Below are positions 28,182-37,900 of a DNA stretch of 64,000 nucleotides, one piece after another. The notes under the pieces were generated by a model that ran no database searches, was not told where the DNA came from, and saw only the letters and a list, made by a program, of their open reading frames with translations. The stretch is from Litchfieldia alkalitelluris (GTDB lineage: Bacteria; Bacillota; Bacilli; Bacillales; Salisediminibacteriaceae). The stretch spans positions 1,409,103 through 1,473,102 of the forward strand of contig NZ_KZ119600.1 of assembly GCF_002153425.1 (NCBI RefSeq), in the 5' to 3' direction. How positions within the stretch are numbered: the first letter of the stretch is position 1; every line of letters starts with the position of its first letter. Made by a program: the position numbers and the translations under genes.

Positions 28182-29936
28182 ATGCCCGAAATGAGTGGAG
28201 GAGAAGTAATAGCAAAAATGCTAAGCAAGGAAAACGTAGAAAAAGTGTTTGGAATCATAGATGGAACGTATTTTGGTTTCTATTCCAATCTTGAAAAAAA
28301 TGGGATTGACCTTGTTACACCGAGGCATGAAACAAGTGCTGCCCACATGGCTGGGGCTTATGCTAGGCTAACAGGGAAGTTAGGTGTTTGTATGGCAAGT
28401 AATGGACCTGGTGTTGCCAATATACTTCCTGGTCTGGTTGTTGAAGAGGCGGAAGGAAATAGAGTGTTAGTTATTACAAGTGCCCGAAGAACGGGAATTA
28501 TGTACCCAGATAGGGGGGGAACCTATCAATGTTTTGACCAGACGGGTGTGATCTCGAAGATGGCCAAATGGAGTGCAGCGGTCCCTTCTTTCGATCGAAT
28601 TCCTGAAATGATGAGAAAGGCACTTAGGATGTGCTATGAGGGTAGACCTGGAGTGGTACACCTTGATATTCCAGAGAATATCATCAACAGTAAAGTAAAA
28701 ACGGATGTTACCTTTTGGGAACCTCATCAATATCGTATAGTTGACCCTATTACACCGACAGAAACGCAGCTTAACAAAGTAGTAGATATGCTTCTTGAGG
28801 CAGATGCGCCAATGATTCATGCAGGTAGCGGAGTTATTCATGCCCAAGCCTATGAGGAGTTAGAACTAGTAGCTGAGCTCTTGTCCACCCCTGTTACGAC
28901 AAGTTGGGCGGCCAGGGGTGTCATGAATGAGAATCTTGATTTAGCTATTCCAATGGTTCACATTGAACTAAACAATAAAGTAAGAAATGAAGCTGACATC
29001 GTGTTAGTACTAGGATCTCGTCTTGGTGAAACGGATTGGTGGGGGAAGGCACCATACTGGAAACATCCTTCTAAGCAAAAAATGATTCAGGTGGATATCG
29101 ACCCAGAGATTATGGGTGCCAATAAACCTGCTGATATAACCGTTCAAGGGGACATAAAAGTATTTTTAACACAGCTGTATAAAAAGCTATTTGAACGCAG
29201 AGCAGATATTTCAACAGAAACACGGAAAGACAGGGTGAAGAAATATACGGAAGAGAAACGGGAACACCGAGCTAAGCTAGATCAAGAGCTAGGAGATCTT
29301 TCTGTTCCAATGAATTCATCCCATGTAGCCAATACGTGTCAAAAGATTTTTCCTGAGGAGTCAGCTGTAGTGGTGGATGGTGGAAATGCAGCAATATGGG
29401 CCAACTTCTATTATAAGTTCGTGAAACCAGGTAAAGTACTTTCCACTTATAAATTTGGAATGTTAGGTGCAGGTGTGGCACAAGCGTTAGGTGCCGCTGT
29501 TGCAAATCCTGATTATCCAGTCTGCTGCATTATCGGTGATGGTGCCATGGGCTTTCAGCCACAGGAAATAGAGACAGCTGTGAGAAATAATATGAAAATC
29601 ATTTATTTAGTTGTTTGTGATAAACAGTGGGGAATGGTGAAAATGAATCAGCAATTCTCCTTAAAGCCAATTAAGACGTTAGTTAAAAAATCGTTATCCC
29701 GGGAAGAAACAATTAATGCAGACTTAGAAGAAATTCAGTTTGATAAGCTAGCAGAAAGTATGGGGGCACATGGTGAACGAGTAAGTGATCCTGCAGAATT
29801 GGAAGAGGCTATTCAACGGTCCATGGAAAGTGGGAAATGTGCAGTGATTCATGTAGATGTGAATCCAGTAAAACATATGTGGGCACCAGGATTAAAATAT
29901 TTCAAAGATATGCATGCGGAGCCGAAGGGTAAATGA
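28182..29936 (+). CDS. ThDP-dependent enzyme, acetolactate synthase-like
   Basis: 584 residues, the same fold as its neighbour but clearly a different subfamily. The glutamate is in TPRHETSAAHMAGAYARLTGK, followed by ASNGPGVANILPG. The ThDP motif runs IIGDGAMGFQPQEIETAVRNN ... DKQWG. IlvB-like enzymes decarboxylate a 2-oxo acid and may join the product to an acceptor. It starts 16 bases after the Xsc-like gene (ATG 28182, GGGGAGGGG upstream) and overlaps the transporter gene. Pairing of two unlike ThDP enzymes suggests either two steps or a hetero-oligomer. Confidence 0.85.
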   Translation: MPEMSGGEVIAKMLSKENVEKVFGIIDGTYFGFYSNLEKNGIDLVTPRHETSAAHMAGAYARLTGKLGVCMASNGPGVANILPGLVVEEAEGNRVLVITSARRTGIMYPDRGGTYQCFDQTGVISKMAKWSAAVPSFDRIPEMMRKALRMCYEGRPGVVHLDIPENIINSKVKTDVTFWEPHQYRIVDPITPTETQLNKVVDMLLEADAPMIHAGSGVIHAQAYEELELVAELLSTPVTTSWAARGVMNENLDLAIPMVHIELNNKVRNEADIVLVLGSRLGETDWWGKAPYWKHPSKQKMIQVDIDPEIMGANKPADITVQGDIKVFLTQLYKKLFERRADISTETRKDRVKKYTEEKREHRAKLDQELGDLSVPMNSSHVANTCQKIFPEESAVVVDGGNAAIWANFYYKFVKPGKVLSTYKFGMLGAGVAQALGAAVANPDYPVCCIIGDGAMGFQPQEIETAVRNNMKIIYLVVCDKQWGMVKMNQQFSLKPIKTLVKKSLSREETINADLEEIQFDKLAESMGAHGERVSDPAELEEAIQRSMESGKCAVIHVDVNPVKHMWAPGLKYFKDMHAEPKGK

Positions 29937-30868
29937 TGGATATCGATCAAGTCTTATTGAATTTCAATCCTACTTCCTTAATGATTCTAAACATTTTTAT
30001 CGGATTTGTCATGTTTGGCGTCGCCTTGGATCTGAAAGTGCAGGATTTTAAAAATGCTTTTTCTACACCGAAGCCCATGCTTATTGGGTTATTCTCACAA
30101 TTTGTGCTTTTACCAGCATTCACGTTTTTACTCGTGTTGGCAATTCAACCGAGACCAAGCATTGCCCTTGGACTGTTGCTCATTGCAGCTTGTCCTGGGG
30201 GCAATCTATCTAACTTCATGACCCATTTGGCGAAAGGAAATACAGCACTATCTATTAATATGTCAGCAGTGGCTACAGTGGCAGCAATTGTTATGACCCC
30301 AATGAATGTCATGTTTTGGGGCTCGTTGCTTCCTGAAACGAATGCTATATTAAGGAGCTTTACAATAAATCCGTGGGATATGCTGGAATTAATTGTTCTT
30401 ATTCTAGCACTGCCATTGGCTATAGGAATGTTCGTGAAATATCGAAAGCCCGACTTTGCTTCGAGGGCATCTAAACCGATGAAATACTTTTCCATCATCG
30501 TTTTTATCGGATTTGTCGTTGTGGCATTGATAAATAACTGGCAGTATTTCTTAGAATTCGTGGGTCTCGTTATTTTGGCTGTATTCCTGCACAATTTAGT
30601 AGCACTATTAAGCGGTTATTTTGCTGCAAAACTATTTAAGCTAAGGGAGCCATCTAGACGGGCCATCGCCATAGAAGTAGGGATCCAAAACTCTGCCTTA
30701 GGGCTCATCTTGATTTTTAACTTTTTTGACGGTCTTGGAGGCATGGCCGTCGTTGCAGCTTGGTGGGGAGTTTGGCACATCGTCTCTGGCTTGACTGTTG
30801 CTTTTTTCTGGTCGAAGCGACCTCCAAATAACCAAGACTTTGCAGTGAACGGAGGGCTAAAGATATGA
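29933..30868 (+). CDS. BASS (bile acid:sodium symporter) family transporter
   Basis: 311 residues with nine to ten membrane helices. BASS marks include LLIAACPGGNLSNFMTHLAKGN (crossover region) and EVGIQNSALGLIL. BASS carriers take up organic anions with sodium, among them 2-oxo acids such as pyruvate and ketopantoate. The ATG overlaps the stop of the second ThDP gene (ATGATG) and its own stop overlaps the next ATG. It probably imports the substrate of the operon. Confidence 0.9.
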   Translation: MMDIDQVLLNFNPTSLMILNIFIGFVMFGVALDLKVQDFKNAFSTPKPMLIGLFSQFVLLPAFTFLLVLAIQPRPSIALGLLLIAACPGGNLSNFMTHLAKGNTALSINMSAVATVAAIVMTPMNVMFWGSLLPETNAILRSFTINPWDMLELIVLILALPLAIGMFVKYRKPDFASRASKPMKYFSIIVFIGFVVVALINNWQYFLEFVGLVILAVFLHNLVALLSGYFAAKLFKLREPSRRAIAIEVGIQNSALGLILIFNFFDGLGGMAVVAAWWGVWHIVSGLTVAFFWSKRPPNNQDFAVNGGLKI

Positions 30869-31980
30869 CCATTTCTGGGAAAAAAATATTAGTTACTGGT
30901 GCAACTGGGTATGTCGGAACCCTGTTTTTAAATCGACTATTGAAGGGAATAGAAGTTCATGGATGTCAAGGTAGCGCCGAAGGGACCGCCTCCCAATTCC
31001 AAGACTCTCCCCCAAAATCCACTGGCTCCAAGGTTTCTGAAGAAGAGGTCATTGTTGCCTTAGATATAAAGGAGATTCCGATCGAACGGAGAAATCCTGG
31101 AGTTATCTATGAAGTGGGAGATGTGCGATCTGAAGCTATAGGAGAGATGATAAAGAAACATGAAATTGATACAGTTGTCCATTTGGCTTCTATCGTTACG
31201 CCAGGGAAAAACAGCAATCGAGAACTGGAATATTCCGTGGACGTGCTCGGAACGAAAAATGTTCTCGAAGCCTGTGTTGAGCACGGTGTCTCGCAAATCG
31301 TAGTCACTTCCAGTGGGGCTGCTTATGGTTATTATCCAGATAATCCTCAATGGATAACAGAGAGGGTTCAAATCAGGGGGAACGAAGAGTTTGCCTATTC
31401 CTACCACAAGCGTTTAGTAGAGGAAATGCTTGCGACGTATCGAGAGAGTCATCCACAGCTAAAGCAGACAATTTTTCGAGTTGGGACCATTTTAGGTGCA
31501 TCGGTTAAAAATCAAATTACTGATTTATTTGAAAAGAAAGTGCTACTCGGTATAAAAGGTTCAGACAGCCCTTTCGTATTCATTTGGGATGAAGATGTAG
31601 CGGAAGCGTTGTATCAGGCTGTTATGTTTGAGAAGAAAGGAATATACAATCTGGCTGGAAGTGGAAAGTTGACTATCCATGAACTAGGCAACTTGTTGAA
31701 CAAGCGAGTCATCTTTTTTCCACCGGCTGTTTTGAAGCATTCATTGTCAGTGTTGAAAAAATTAAGGTTGACGCAATATGGACCAGAACAAATCAATTTT
31801 TTACGCTACAGACCTGTGCTGGACAACAGGAAGTTAAGAGAGGAATTTGGATTCAACCCTACGTATACATCAGAAGAAGTTTTTCACCTGTTTTTAAAGG
31901 GGAGAGGCTATAAAAGTAATGATAGCAGGATAACTCCACAGAAGGATCAGGTGAAGGGTCATGTCCAAACTAAAGGGTAA
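30865..31980 (+). CDS. NAD-dependent epimerase/dehydratase family protein (extended SDR)
   Basis: 371 residues. N-terminal Rossmann motif VTGATGYVG, an unusual Ser/Gly-rich insert (about residues 31-60), then DTVVHLASIVTP, the SSGAAYG serine and YSYHKRLVEE tyrosine-lysine pair of extended SDR enzymes. It acts as an oxidoreductase or epimerase on an alcohol or sugar-like compound. ATG overlaps the transporter stop (ATGA). Its last 20 bases overlap the next SDR gene. Exact reaction unknown. Confidence 0.88.
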   Translation: MTISGKKILVTGATGYVGTLFLNRLLKGIEVHGCQGSAEGTASQFQDSPPKSTGSKVSEEEVIVALDIKEIPIERRNPGVIYEVGDVRSEAIGEMIKKHEIDTVVHLASIVTPGKNSNRELEYSVDVLGTKNVLEACVEHGVSQIVVTSSGAAYGYYPDNPQWITERVQIRGNEEFAYSYHKRLVEEMLATYRESHPQLKQTIFRVGTILGASVKNQITDLFEKKVLLGIKGSDSPFVFIWDEDVAEALYQAVMFEKKGIYNLAGSGKLTIHELGNLLNKRVIFFPPAVLKHSLSVLKKLRLTQYGPEQINFLRYRPVLDNRKLREEFGFNPTYTSEEVFHLFLKGRGYKSNDSRITPQKDQVKGHVQTKG

Positions 31981-32785
31981 ATATGTCCTTATCACTGGTG
32001 CGGCAGGTGGCTTAGGACGGGATCTAAGCCTGTCCTTTGGCAAGAGAGGGGCACACATTTTAGCTGTGGATATTCAGGGGGATCCCCTTCTTTCTTTAAA
32101 AGAAGAGTTAGAGACTAATGGCGTGGCAGTTTCCACCTATGTATGTGACATTGGTGATAATGAGAAGGTAAAAGCGATTGTGGAGGAGATCTCCCTAAAT
32201 CACGCGAGCTTGGACGTGGTAATCCATAATGCCGGCATATCCCACCGTTGTGGCTTTCAAGGAATGTCTCCGAAAGTAATGGGCAGCATTCTTAACGTCA
32301 ACATCAATGGTTCCCTTTATATGACACATCATACGTTACCAATAATCACCCGAAGCAAAGGTGCGTATGTGGTTATTTCCAGCGTAGCAGGATTTGCGCC
32401 TTTATTGGGTAGGAGTATATATGCAGCGAGTAAGCATGCTTTACATGGATTTTTCGAAACACTTCGAGGGGAAGTGGAGGATGAGGGCGTTAATGTGATG
32501 ATCGTTTGCCCTTCATTTATCAAGACCCCACTAGAGAAAAATGCAATGCAAGGGGATGGAAAGCCAGTTCAGCATGAAAAGCAAATCGTCGGTAACGTAT
32601 TGCTTCCAGAGTACGTAGCAGAATGTGTTTATAAAGGAGTAGTAGTTGGAAAAAGAAGGCTGAATATCAGTCCAGTGGCAAAGCTTTCGTGGTGGTTGAA
32701 TAGGATTTCACCAAGATTATATGCTAGGGTGATGAAAAGAAAAATGAGGTTGGAGTTAGAATCGACGAGGGATATCCAGCATTGA
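31961..32785 (+). CDS. SDR family NAD(P)-dependent oxidoreductase
   Basis: 274 residues, classical SDR. Cofactor loop ITGAAGGLGRDL, the HNAG motif (VIHNAGISH), catalytic SSVAGFAPLLGRSIYAASKHA (Ser, Tyr, Lys). The C terminus is basic and hydrophobic (WLNRISPRLYARVMKRK), perhaps membrane-associated. It overlaps the preceding gene by 20 bases. Last gene of the operon; a terminator follows 40 bases later. Confidence 0.92.
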   Translation: MSKLKGKYVLITGAAGGLGRDLSLSFGKRGAHILAVDIQGDPLLSLKEELETNGVAVSTYVCDIGDNEKVKAIVEEISLNHASLDVVIHNAGISHRCGFQGMSPKVMGSILNVNINGSLYMTHHTLPIITRSKGAYVVISSVAGFAPLLGRSIYAASKHALHGFFETLRGEVEDEGVNVMIVCPSFIKTPLEKNAMQGDGKPVQHEKQIVGNVLLPEYVAECVYKGVVVGKRRLNISPVAKLSWWLNRISPRLYARVMKRKMRLELESTRDIQH

Positions 32786-32823
32786 AAAGTAAATTCGAAT
32801 AGAATACGCATTAGTTTATCTAT

Positions 32824-32862
32824 AAACCTACTATAAGAATTTCAATATAGTAGGTTTTTTGT
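32824..32862 (+). terminator. Rho-independent terminator of the ThDP operon
   Basis: AACCTACTATA ... TATAGTAGGTTTTTTG, a 10-bp stem and T-run. Confidence 0.9.
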
Positions 32863-32962
32863 TATATTATCTCAAAGTGCCGTAATTAACTGTAAGAGTA
32901 CTTGGGGGAAGATGGCTAAGAGCATCCTTTTAAGTAACATAATTAAGGAGTGTGTTAGACAC

Positions 32963-33295
32963 ATGACATTGATCAACGAGACGCAAGAGAAAATTGAGGA
33001 GATATTTAGTAGAATAGAAATTCTGCCAGAATACGCTCCAACACCGATTAAAATTACTACATTTAATTGGAACCAAGATGTAGCTGATTTTGCAGTAGAG
33101 TATTTAATCGGACGAAAAAAATATTTGTTTCATTATAATGCTGAACTGGCTTCAGAATTAGGAACCGAATACTTGAATCTGGATCCTATCGAACAACTTG
33201 AGAAGGAATTGCAGTATATAAAGAGAATGTATGAGAGAGGAATTGGCTCAAAGGAATACTATCCGTTTACTCATGAGGAGACGAATGGGCAGTAA
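32963..33295 (+). CDS. Hypothetical cytoplasmic protein
   Basis: About 110 residues, mixed helix, no signal or membrane part: INETQEKIEEIFSRIEIL then NQDVADFAVEYLIGRKKYLFHYN and LEKELQYIKRMYERG. No family recognised. ATG 32963 with GGAG 12 bases upstream is preferred; ATG 32912 is possible but GGGGGAAG touches it. A monocistronic unit. Confidence 0.5.
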   Translation: MTLINETQEKIEEIFSRIEILPEYAPTPIKITTFNWNQDVADFAVEYLIGRKKYLFHYNAELASELGTEYLNLDPIEQLEKELQYIKRMYERGIGSKEYYPFTHEETNGQ

Positions 33296-33309
33296 TGTGA
33301 AATGTAGGC

Positions 33310-33366
33310 AAGGGCATTCTTTGCGTTGGCTATGGTGTTAACAGTGTAAACGCAAGAACCGTCCCT
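33310..33366 (+). repeat. Degenerate REP-like palindrome
   Basis: Right arm AAACGCAAGAACCGTCCCT is intact, the left arm AGGGCATTCTTTGCGTT has several changes. Lies between the unknown gene and the HAD hydrolase gene. Confidence 0.7.
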
Positions 33367-33388
33367 GCGTTTAGGGAGGAGTGAGTTG

Positions 33389-34048
33389 GTGAAAATAGCA
33401 ATAGTTGATTTTGATGGAACTTTATATCCGAATGAAACATTTGCCTTAATGATGAGGCATTTAAAAGAACACCCTGTACATAGCAAAAGATATCGTTTTT
33501 TTATGGCACGAATGCTTCCTGTCTATACTGCTTATAAATGTAAGCTGTATCCTGAAGCAAAAATGAGGGAATATTCCATGCGAACGTTCATCGCTTCGTT
33601 TGGTGATACAGCAGAAGAGGAAGTGAGACTATTTTTTTCTGAACTCGGGAAAACAATGCGTGACCAACTAAACACGAAAATGATAGAACGTATCGTTAAG
33701 CATATGCAGGATGGTTATACTATTATGATCGTTTCTGGGGCGTATGACCTGCTACTGCATGCAGTAACAGAAGATCTAGAGATAGATACCATTGTTGGGA
33801 CTAACATTCCGTTTAAAAATGAGAAGGTAGACAACTCAACACCAGTCATTCATATTAATGGACTAAAAAAGCAAGAAAAAATTTATGAATGTATAGATAA
33901 AGATAGTGTAGATTGGGAAAATAGCTATGCATACGGTGATAGCTACTCGGATCTTCCTGTATTAGAGTTAGTGGGAAACCCTGTGGCGGTTAACCCAGAT
34001 TCTCGATTGCAAGAGGTTGCTCAGGATAAAAAATGGGACATACTGTGA
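33389..34048 (+). CDS. HAD-IB family hydrolase
   Basis: About 219 residues. Motif I is VDFDGTLYPNETF, motif II is MIVSGAYDLLL, motif IV is AYGDSYSDLPVLELVGNPVAVNPD. HAD-IB members include phosphoserine phosphatases and related phosphatases. GTG 33389 has GGAGGA eight bases upstream; TTG 33386 is an alternative. The gene lies between two palindromes of the dispersed family, and its substrate is unknown. Confidence 0.85.
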   Translation: MKIAIVDFDGTLYPNETFALMMRHLKEHPVHSKRYRFFMARMLPVYTAYKCKLYPEAKMREYSMRTFIASFGDTAEEEVRLFFSELGKTMRDQLNTKMIERIVKHMQDGYTIMIVSGAYDLLLHAVTEDLEIDTIVGTNIPFKNEKVDNSTPVIHINGLKKQEKIYECIDKDSVDWENSYAYGDSYSDLPVLELVGNPVAVNPDSRLQEVAQDKKWDIL

Positions 34049-34052
34049 ACAT

Positions 34053-34115
34053 AGGGACGGTTCTTGCGTTTATAATTGTCAGATAACTGTGAACGCAAGA
34101 ACCGTCCCCTAGTTT
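34053..34115. terminator. REP-like palindrome, bidirectional terminator
   Basis: AGGGACGGTTCTTGCGTT ... GAACGCAAGAACCGTCCCC with a 20-nt loop, T-rich flank on the plus side. Between convergent genes. Confidence 0.85.
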
Positions 34116-34580
34116 TTAAATCACGAGGCCCTTTTTCTTTGCATCAGCATCTAAACCTGCACCAATAGCTAATCCAACTGAAAATCCTATTGGTATTCCA
34201 AGTGCGATATTATCAAATAATGTTAACCCAAATACAACTCCGAAACTCATTCCAATGGACATGTAGATACTTAAATAATAACCATCAGAAATGACTTTAT
34301 GTTTCTTCTCCAGGTGAGATAGTAGACTTTTCAACTTTATTGTATATTCCTTTATCTTAGATGGTTCTACTATGTTTCCCCCGCTATTAAGTTGATTTAA
34401 ATGGTTTTCCAGTACGGTAAATTGCTGGCGGCATTCCTCACACTCTTTACCAAAGAAGTTTAATTTATTTGCTACACGCCTCCATTTTTCTAGCTGAAGC
34501 TTCTTAGTTGTTGTTTTATCAAAGCGTCTTTCCATTTGACTAATTATCCCCATTACCACATCCAACCGCTCTTTATTCAT
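34116..34580 (-). CDS. Hypothetical membrane protein with helical N-terminal domain
   Basis: 154 residues. A charged helical domain with two CxxC-like cysteines (FGKECEECRQQF) is followed by two C-terminal membrane segments rich in glycine (ALGIPIGFSVGLAIGAGLDADAKKKG), reminiscent of glycine-zipper hairpins. Start ATG 34580 follows GGAGGAG. No family recognised. Monocistronic. Confidence 0.6.
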   Translation of the reverse strand: MNKERLDVVMGIISQMERRFDKTTTKKLQLEKWRRVANKLNFFGKECEECRQQFTVLENHLNQLNSGGNIVEPSKIKEYTIKLKSLLSHLEKKHKVISDGYYLSIYMSIGMSFGVVFGLTLFDNIALGIPIGFSVGLAIGAGLDADAKKKGLVI

Positions 34581-34913
34581 TTAAACTCCTCCAAAAAAGA
34601 CTTCGTTTAGTGTATTACGATTACTACGAGTGATAAGTTTCATTGATGGCAATTAAAAAAAGAGCGAAACAGTAGAAAATGCAAGACTAAAACATAGACA
34701 TGTTGTTAACTCTGTATTTAAATGAAGGACATCCACTCAATTTGTCGAAAGGAATGTTATATAATTCCAATATGGACGATTGAAATTTAGAACATAGATC
34801 CAAAAAGATTATTGTACTTACAGCTATTATTAGAAATATTATATACCAGGCGATTGAGATCATTCCCTATTCTCCAATTCGCCCCCCATTTTTGTAAGAA
34901 GGAGAGGATTAGC

Positions 34914-37900
34914 TTGGCGCAAGTTTCAAAAATAAGTGGAAAGTTGGATGTTGCACGGAAGGAGTTACTTGATTTAGGCCTTCGTAACCCACTTCTTAAC
35001 TACCGTACTTTAAAAGCACGGGGTCTTGAAGTGGTAGATAAAAACCCAATGGAAGTATATCAAACTCTTGTTAAAGATAAGAAGAAAATGAGTTTCCAAG
35101 AGGTTGGGAATCTCCATTTATTTTCTCAAGAGGAACACCGAAAATTAGAAAACCCGACGATGGAATCTACTACAGTAACCAACTCAGACAGTGAATCCAC
35201 CACCACCATCCTAGACCCAGAAACAAGCCTAGATGTAGATTTAGACAATGCTGAAGAGGGAAATCCAAAGCTCAGTACGAAGCTTCAAACAAACTACACG
35301 GAAAAACAGTTGGAAAAGAGACTTCTGAATACATATTATTTCGCCCGCACCTACATTGAAGAACAAGGTGTGAATATCCTATACATGGCACTCGGTATGA
35401 TTCATTGGTATGAGTCTAGCAGCAGCCAGGAATTGAGGAAAGCTCCACTGATTTTAATTCCAGTTCAACTTGACAGGGTAAGTGCAAAAGAGCGATTCAC
35501 TATGTCTTTTACGGAAGATGAAATCGGTCATAACATTTCCTTAGTGGCCAAGATGAAAGCTGAATTTGGTATTGATATACCTGCATTGTCAACAGAAGAT
35601 GAAGTTGAAATTGATATCACCTCTTATTTTTCAGAAGTCTTAAAGGCAATTGAGGGGCAAAAAAACTGGTTGGTTGATACGAAATCGATTGTCGTTGGTT
35701 TCTTCTCCTTTGGTAAATTCTTAATGTACCGAGATTTGGATCCAAATATTTGGCCAGATCACCAAAGACCTGAAGAACATGACATCATTACGGCGTTGCT
35801 CGAAGAAGGATTCAGGGAAGAACCATCAGAAATAGGTGAAGAAGACCATATTGATCAGTTTGTAGATCTAAAGAACGCAAATCACATCATGGATGCAGAT
35901 AGTTCGCAAATTCTAGCAATCCTTGATGCGAATAATGGGAGGAACCTCGTTATACAAGGACCTCCTGGAACGGGAAAATCCCAAACCATCACGAATCTAA
36001 TTGCTGAAGCTATTGGGCATGGAAAAAAAGTGCTTTTCGTTTCTGAAAAGATGGCAGCCTTAGAGGTGGTAAAAAGAAGGTTAGATAATGTTGGATTAGG
36101 AGTGGCTTGTTTGGAACTTCATAGCCATAAATCCAACAAAAAGTCCCTATTAAATGAATTGGCTTCCACATTAGATCTGGGTAAACCAACGTACAAAGAT
36201 GAAGATATAGACATTCTGGAGGATTTGCGAACACGATTAAATGATTACTGCGATGCAGTGAACTTACCTGTTGATGAAACAGGTGTTTCACCATATAACG
36301 CGTTAGGAACGTTAGCGCTCTATCAATTAGAGTTTTCAGAGAAAGATTTGAGATTTCCTGAATTAAAGATAGAGGCTATGGAAACCTGGAGTGCAGAAGC
36401 GTTTCGCAAGAAAAATGCTGTGGTGGAGGAGCTGGAGCAGGTTGTTCACTCGATTGGGCTTCCTATTGAACACCCTTTTTGGGGCAGCAAAAAGAAAGTC
36501 GTTTTACCAACAGATATTGATAAATTAGTAGAAAAAGTGGAAGAGTCGCTGAATCATTTAAGAACAACAGAAGGGAAGCTTCAGCAATATACAAGTGACT
36601 TGCAATATGAAGCAGTGAACAGTCTTCCTGAATCTAAAGTATTTATTAATTCCTTTCAAAAAGTGATTGATGCACCAAACCTTCAAGGGATTTCCTTTGA
36701 AACGAGTGAGTGGTCAAACAAAGGGAAGCATATCGTTGAGGTTTTAGAAGCAGTAGGTGCTTTAACAAATTTAAAGGAAAAATATAAAGAGGTGCTTCTC
36801 CCTGAAGCTTGGAAACAAGATGTACTAGAAACGAGGCAGCATCTCATTCAGTACGAGGATAAGTGGTGGAAATTTTTAGTCAAAGATTATCGTTCAGCTA
36901 AAAATAGGGTAAAGGGATTCCTTCATAATCCAAAAGAGAAACAAGTGAATGACGTAGAATTGGTAGATTCCATTATGGAAGTGCGCCGCCTTGAGGACTT
37001 CATCAACGAAAAGGGTGCGACACCAAAGGAACTATTCAGTGATAGATGGGATACTGTTCACTCCGATTGGGAGGAATTACTACAAACCACCAAGTGGCTG
37101 ATGCAGTTTCATGAAGATTTAAGTCATGCCTCCATTTCTAAGTGGACAGTAGATTATATAAAATCAGGTGGGGATAAATCTATTGTTCAAGAGATAAAGA
37201 CTGATTTAGATAGTGTGGTTAGGGAAACAGAAAAATCTCTTGATGCCTTAGAAGGTTGGTTAGAATTTGACTCTAATCAGCGCTTCCAGACGAATGGGAA
37301 ACTGGCAGATCAAGCGTTTAAGAGCTTAACTGATTTGTTGCATACATGGGAAACAAAAGCATCTGATTTACATGAAATGAGCTCTTACAATAACTTATTA
37401 GAAGTAATCAAGGAGCAAAACCTTACAGCCGTTTCGAAACTAGCAGAGTCCTGGGAATATGCTGGCGAACGATTAGTGGACTGCTTTGAATGGAACTGGA
37501 ACCAGAGGATCTTGATGAAAGCTTTTAAGGAACGACCATCCCTATCCAATTTTGAAGTTAGTAGGCATGAACATGCAGTGAAAAAGTTTCAGGAATTAGA
37601 TAAAATTATGGTGGAAATCAATCGCTATAAACTTGCAGAAAAACATTGGAACATGCTCCCACACCATGAAGGTGGAGGTCAATTAGGAGTACTTCGTCGG
37701 GAATTTGAAAAAAAGTCGAGACATTTACCTATTAGACAATTGATCATTCGTGCAGGTAATGCCATTCAAGCGATTAAACCGATTTTCATGATGGGACCCT
37801 TATCGATATCCACCTATATCGAACCTGGTAGCTTAGAATTTGACCTCGTTATTTTTGATGAGGCGAGTCAAGTAAAGCCAGTGGACGCTTTTGGTGCGAT

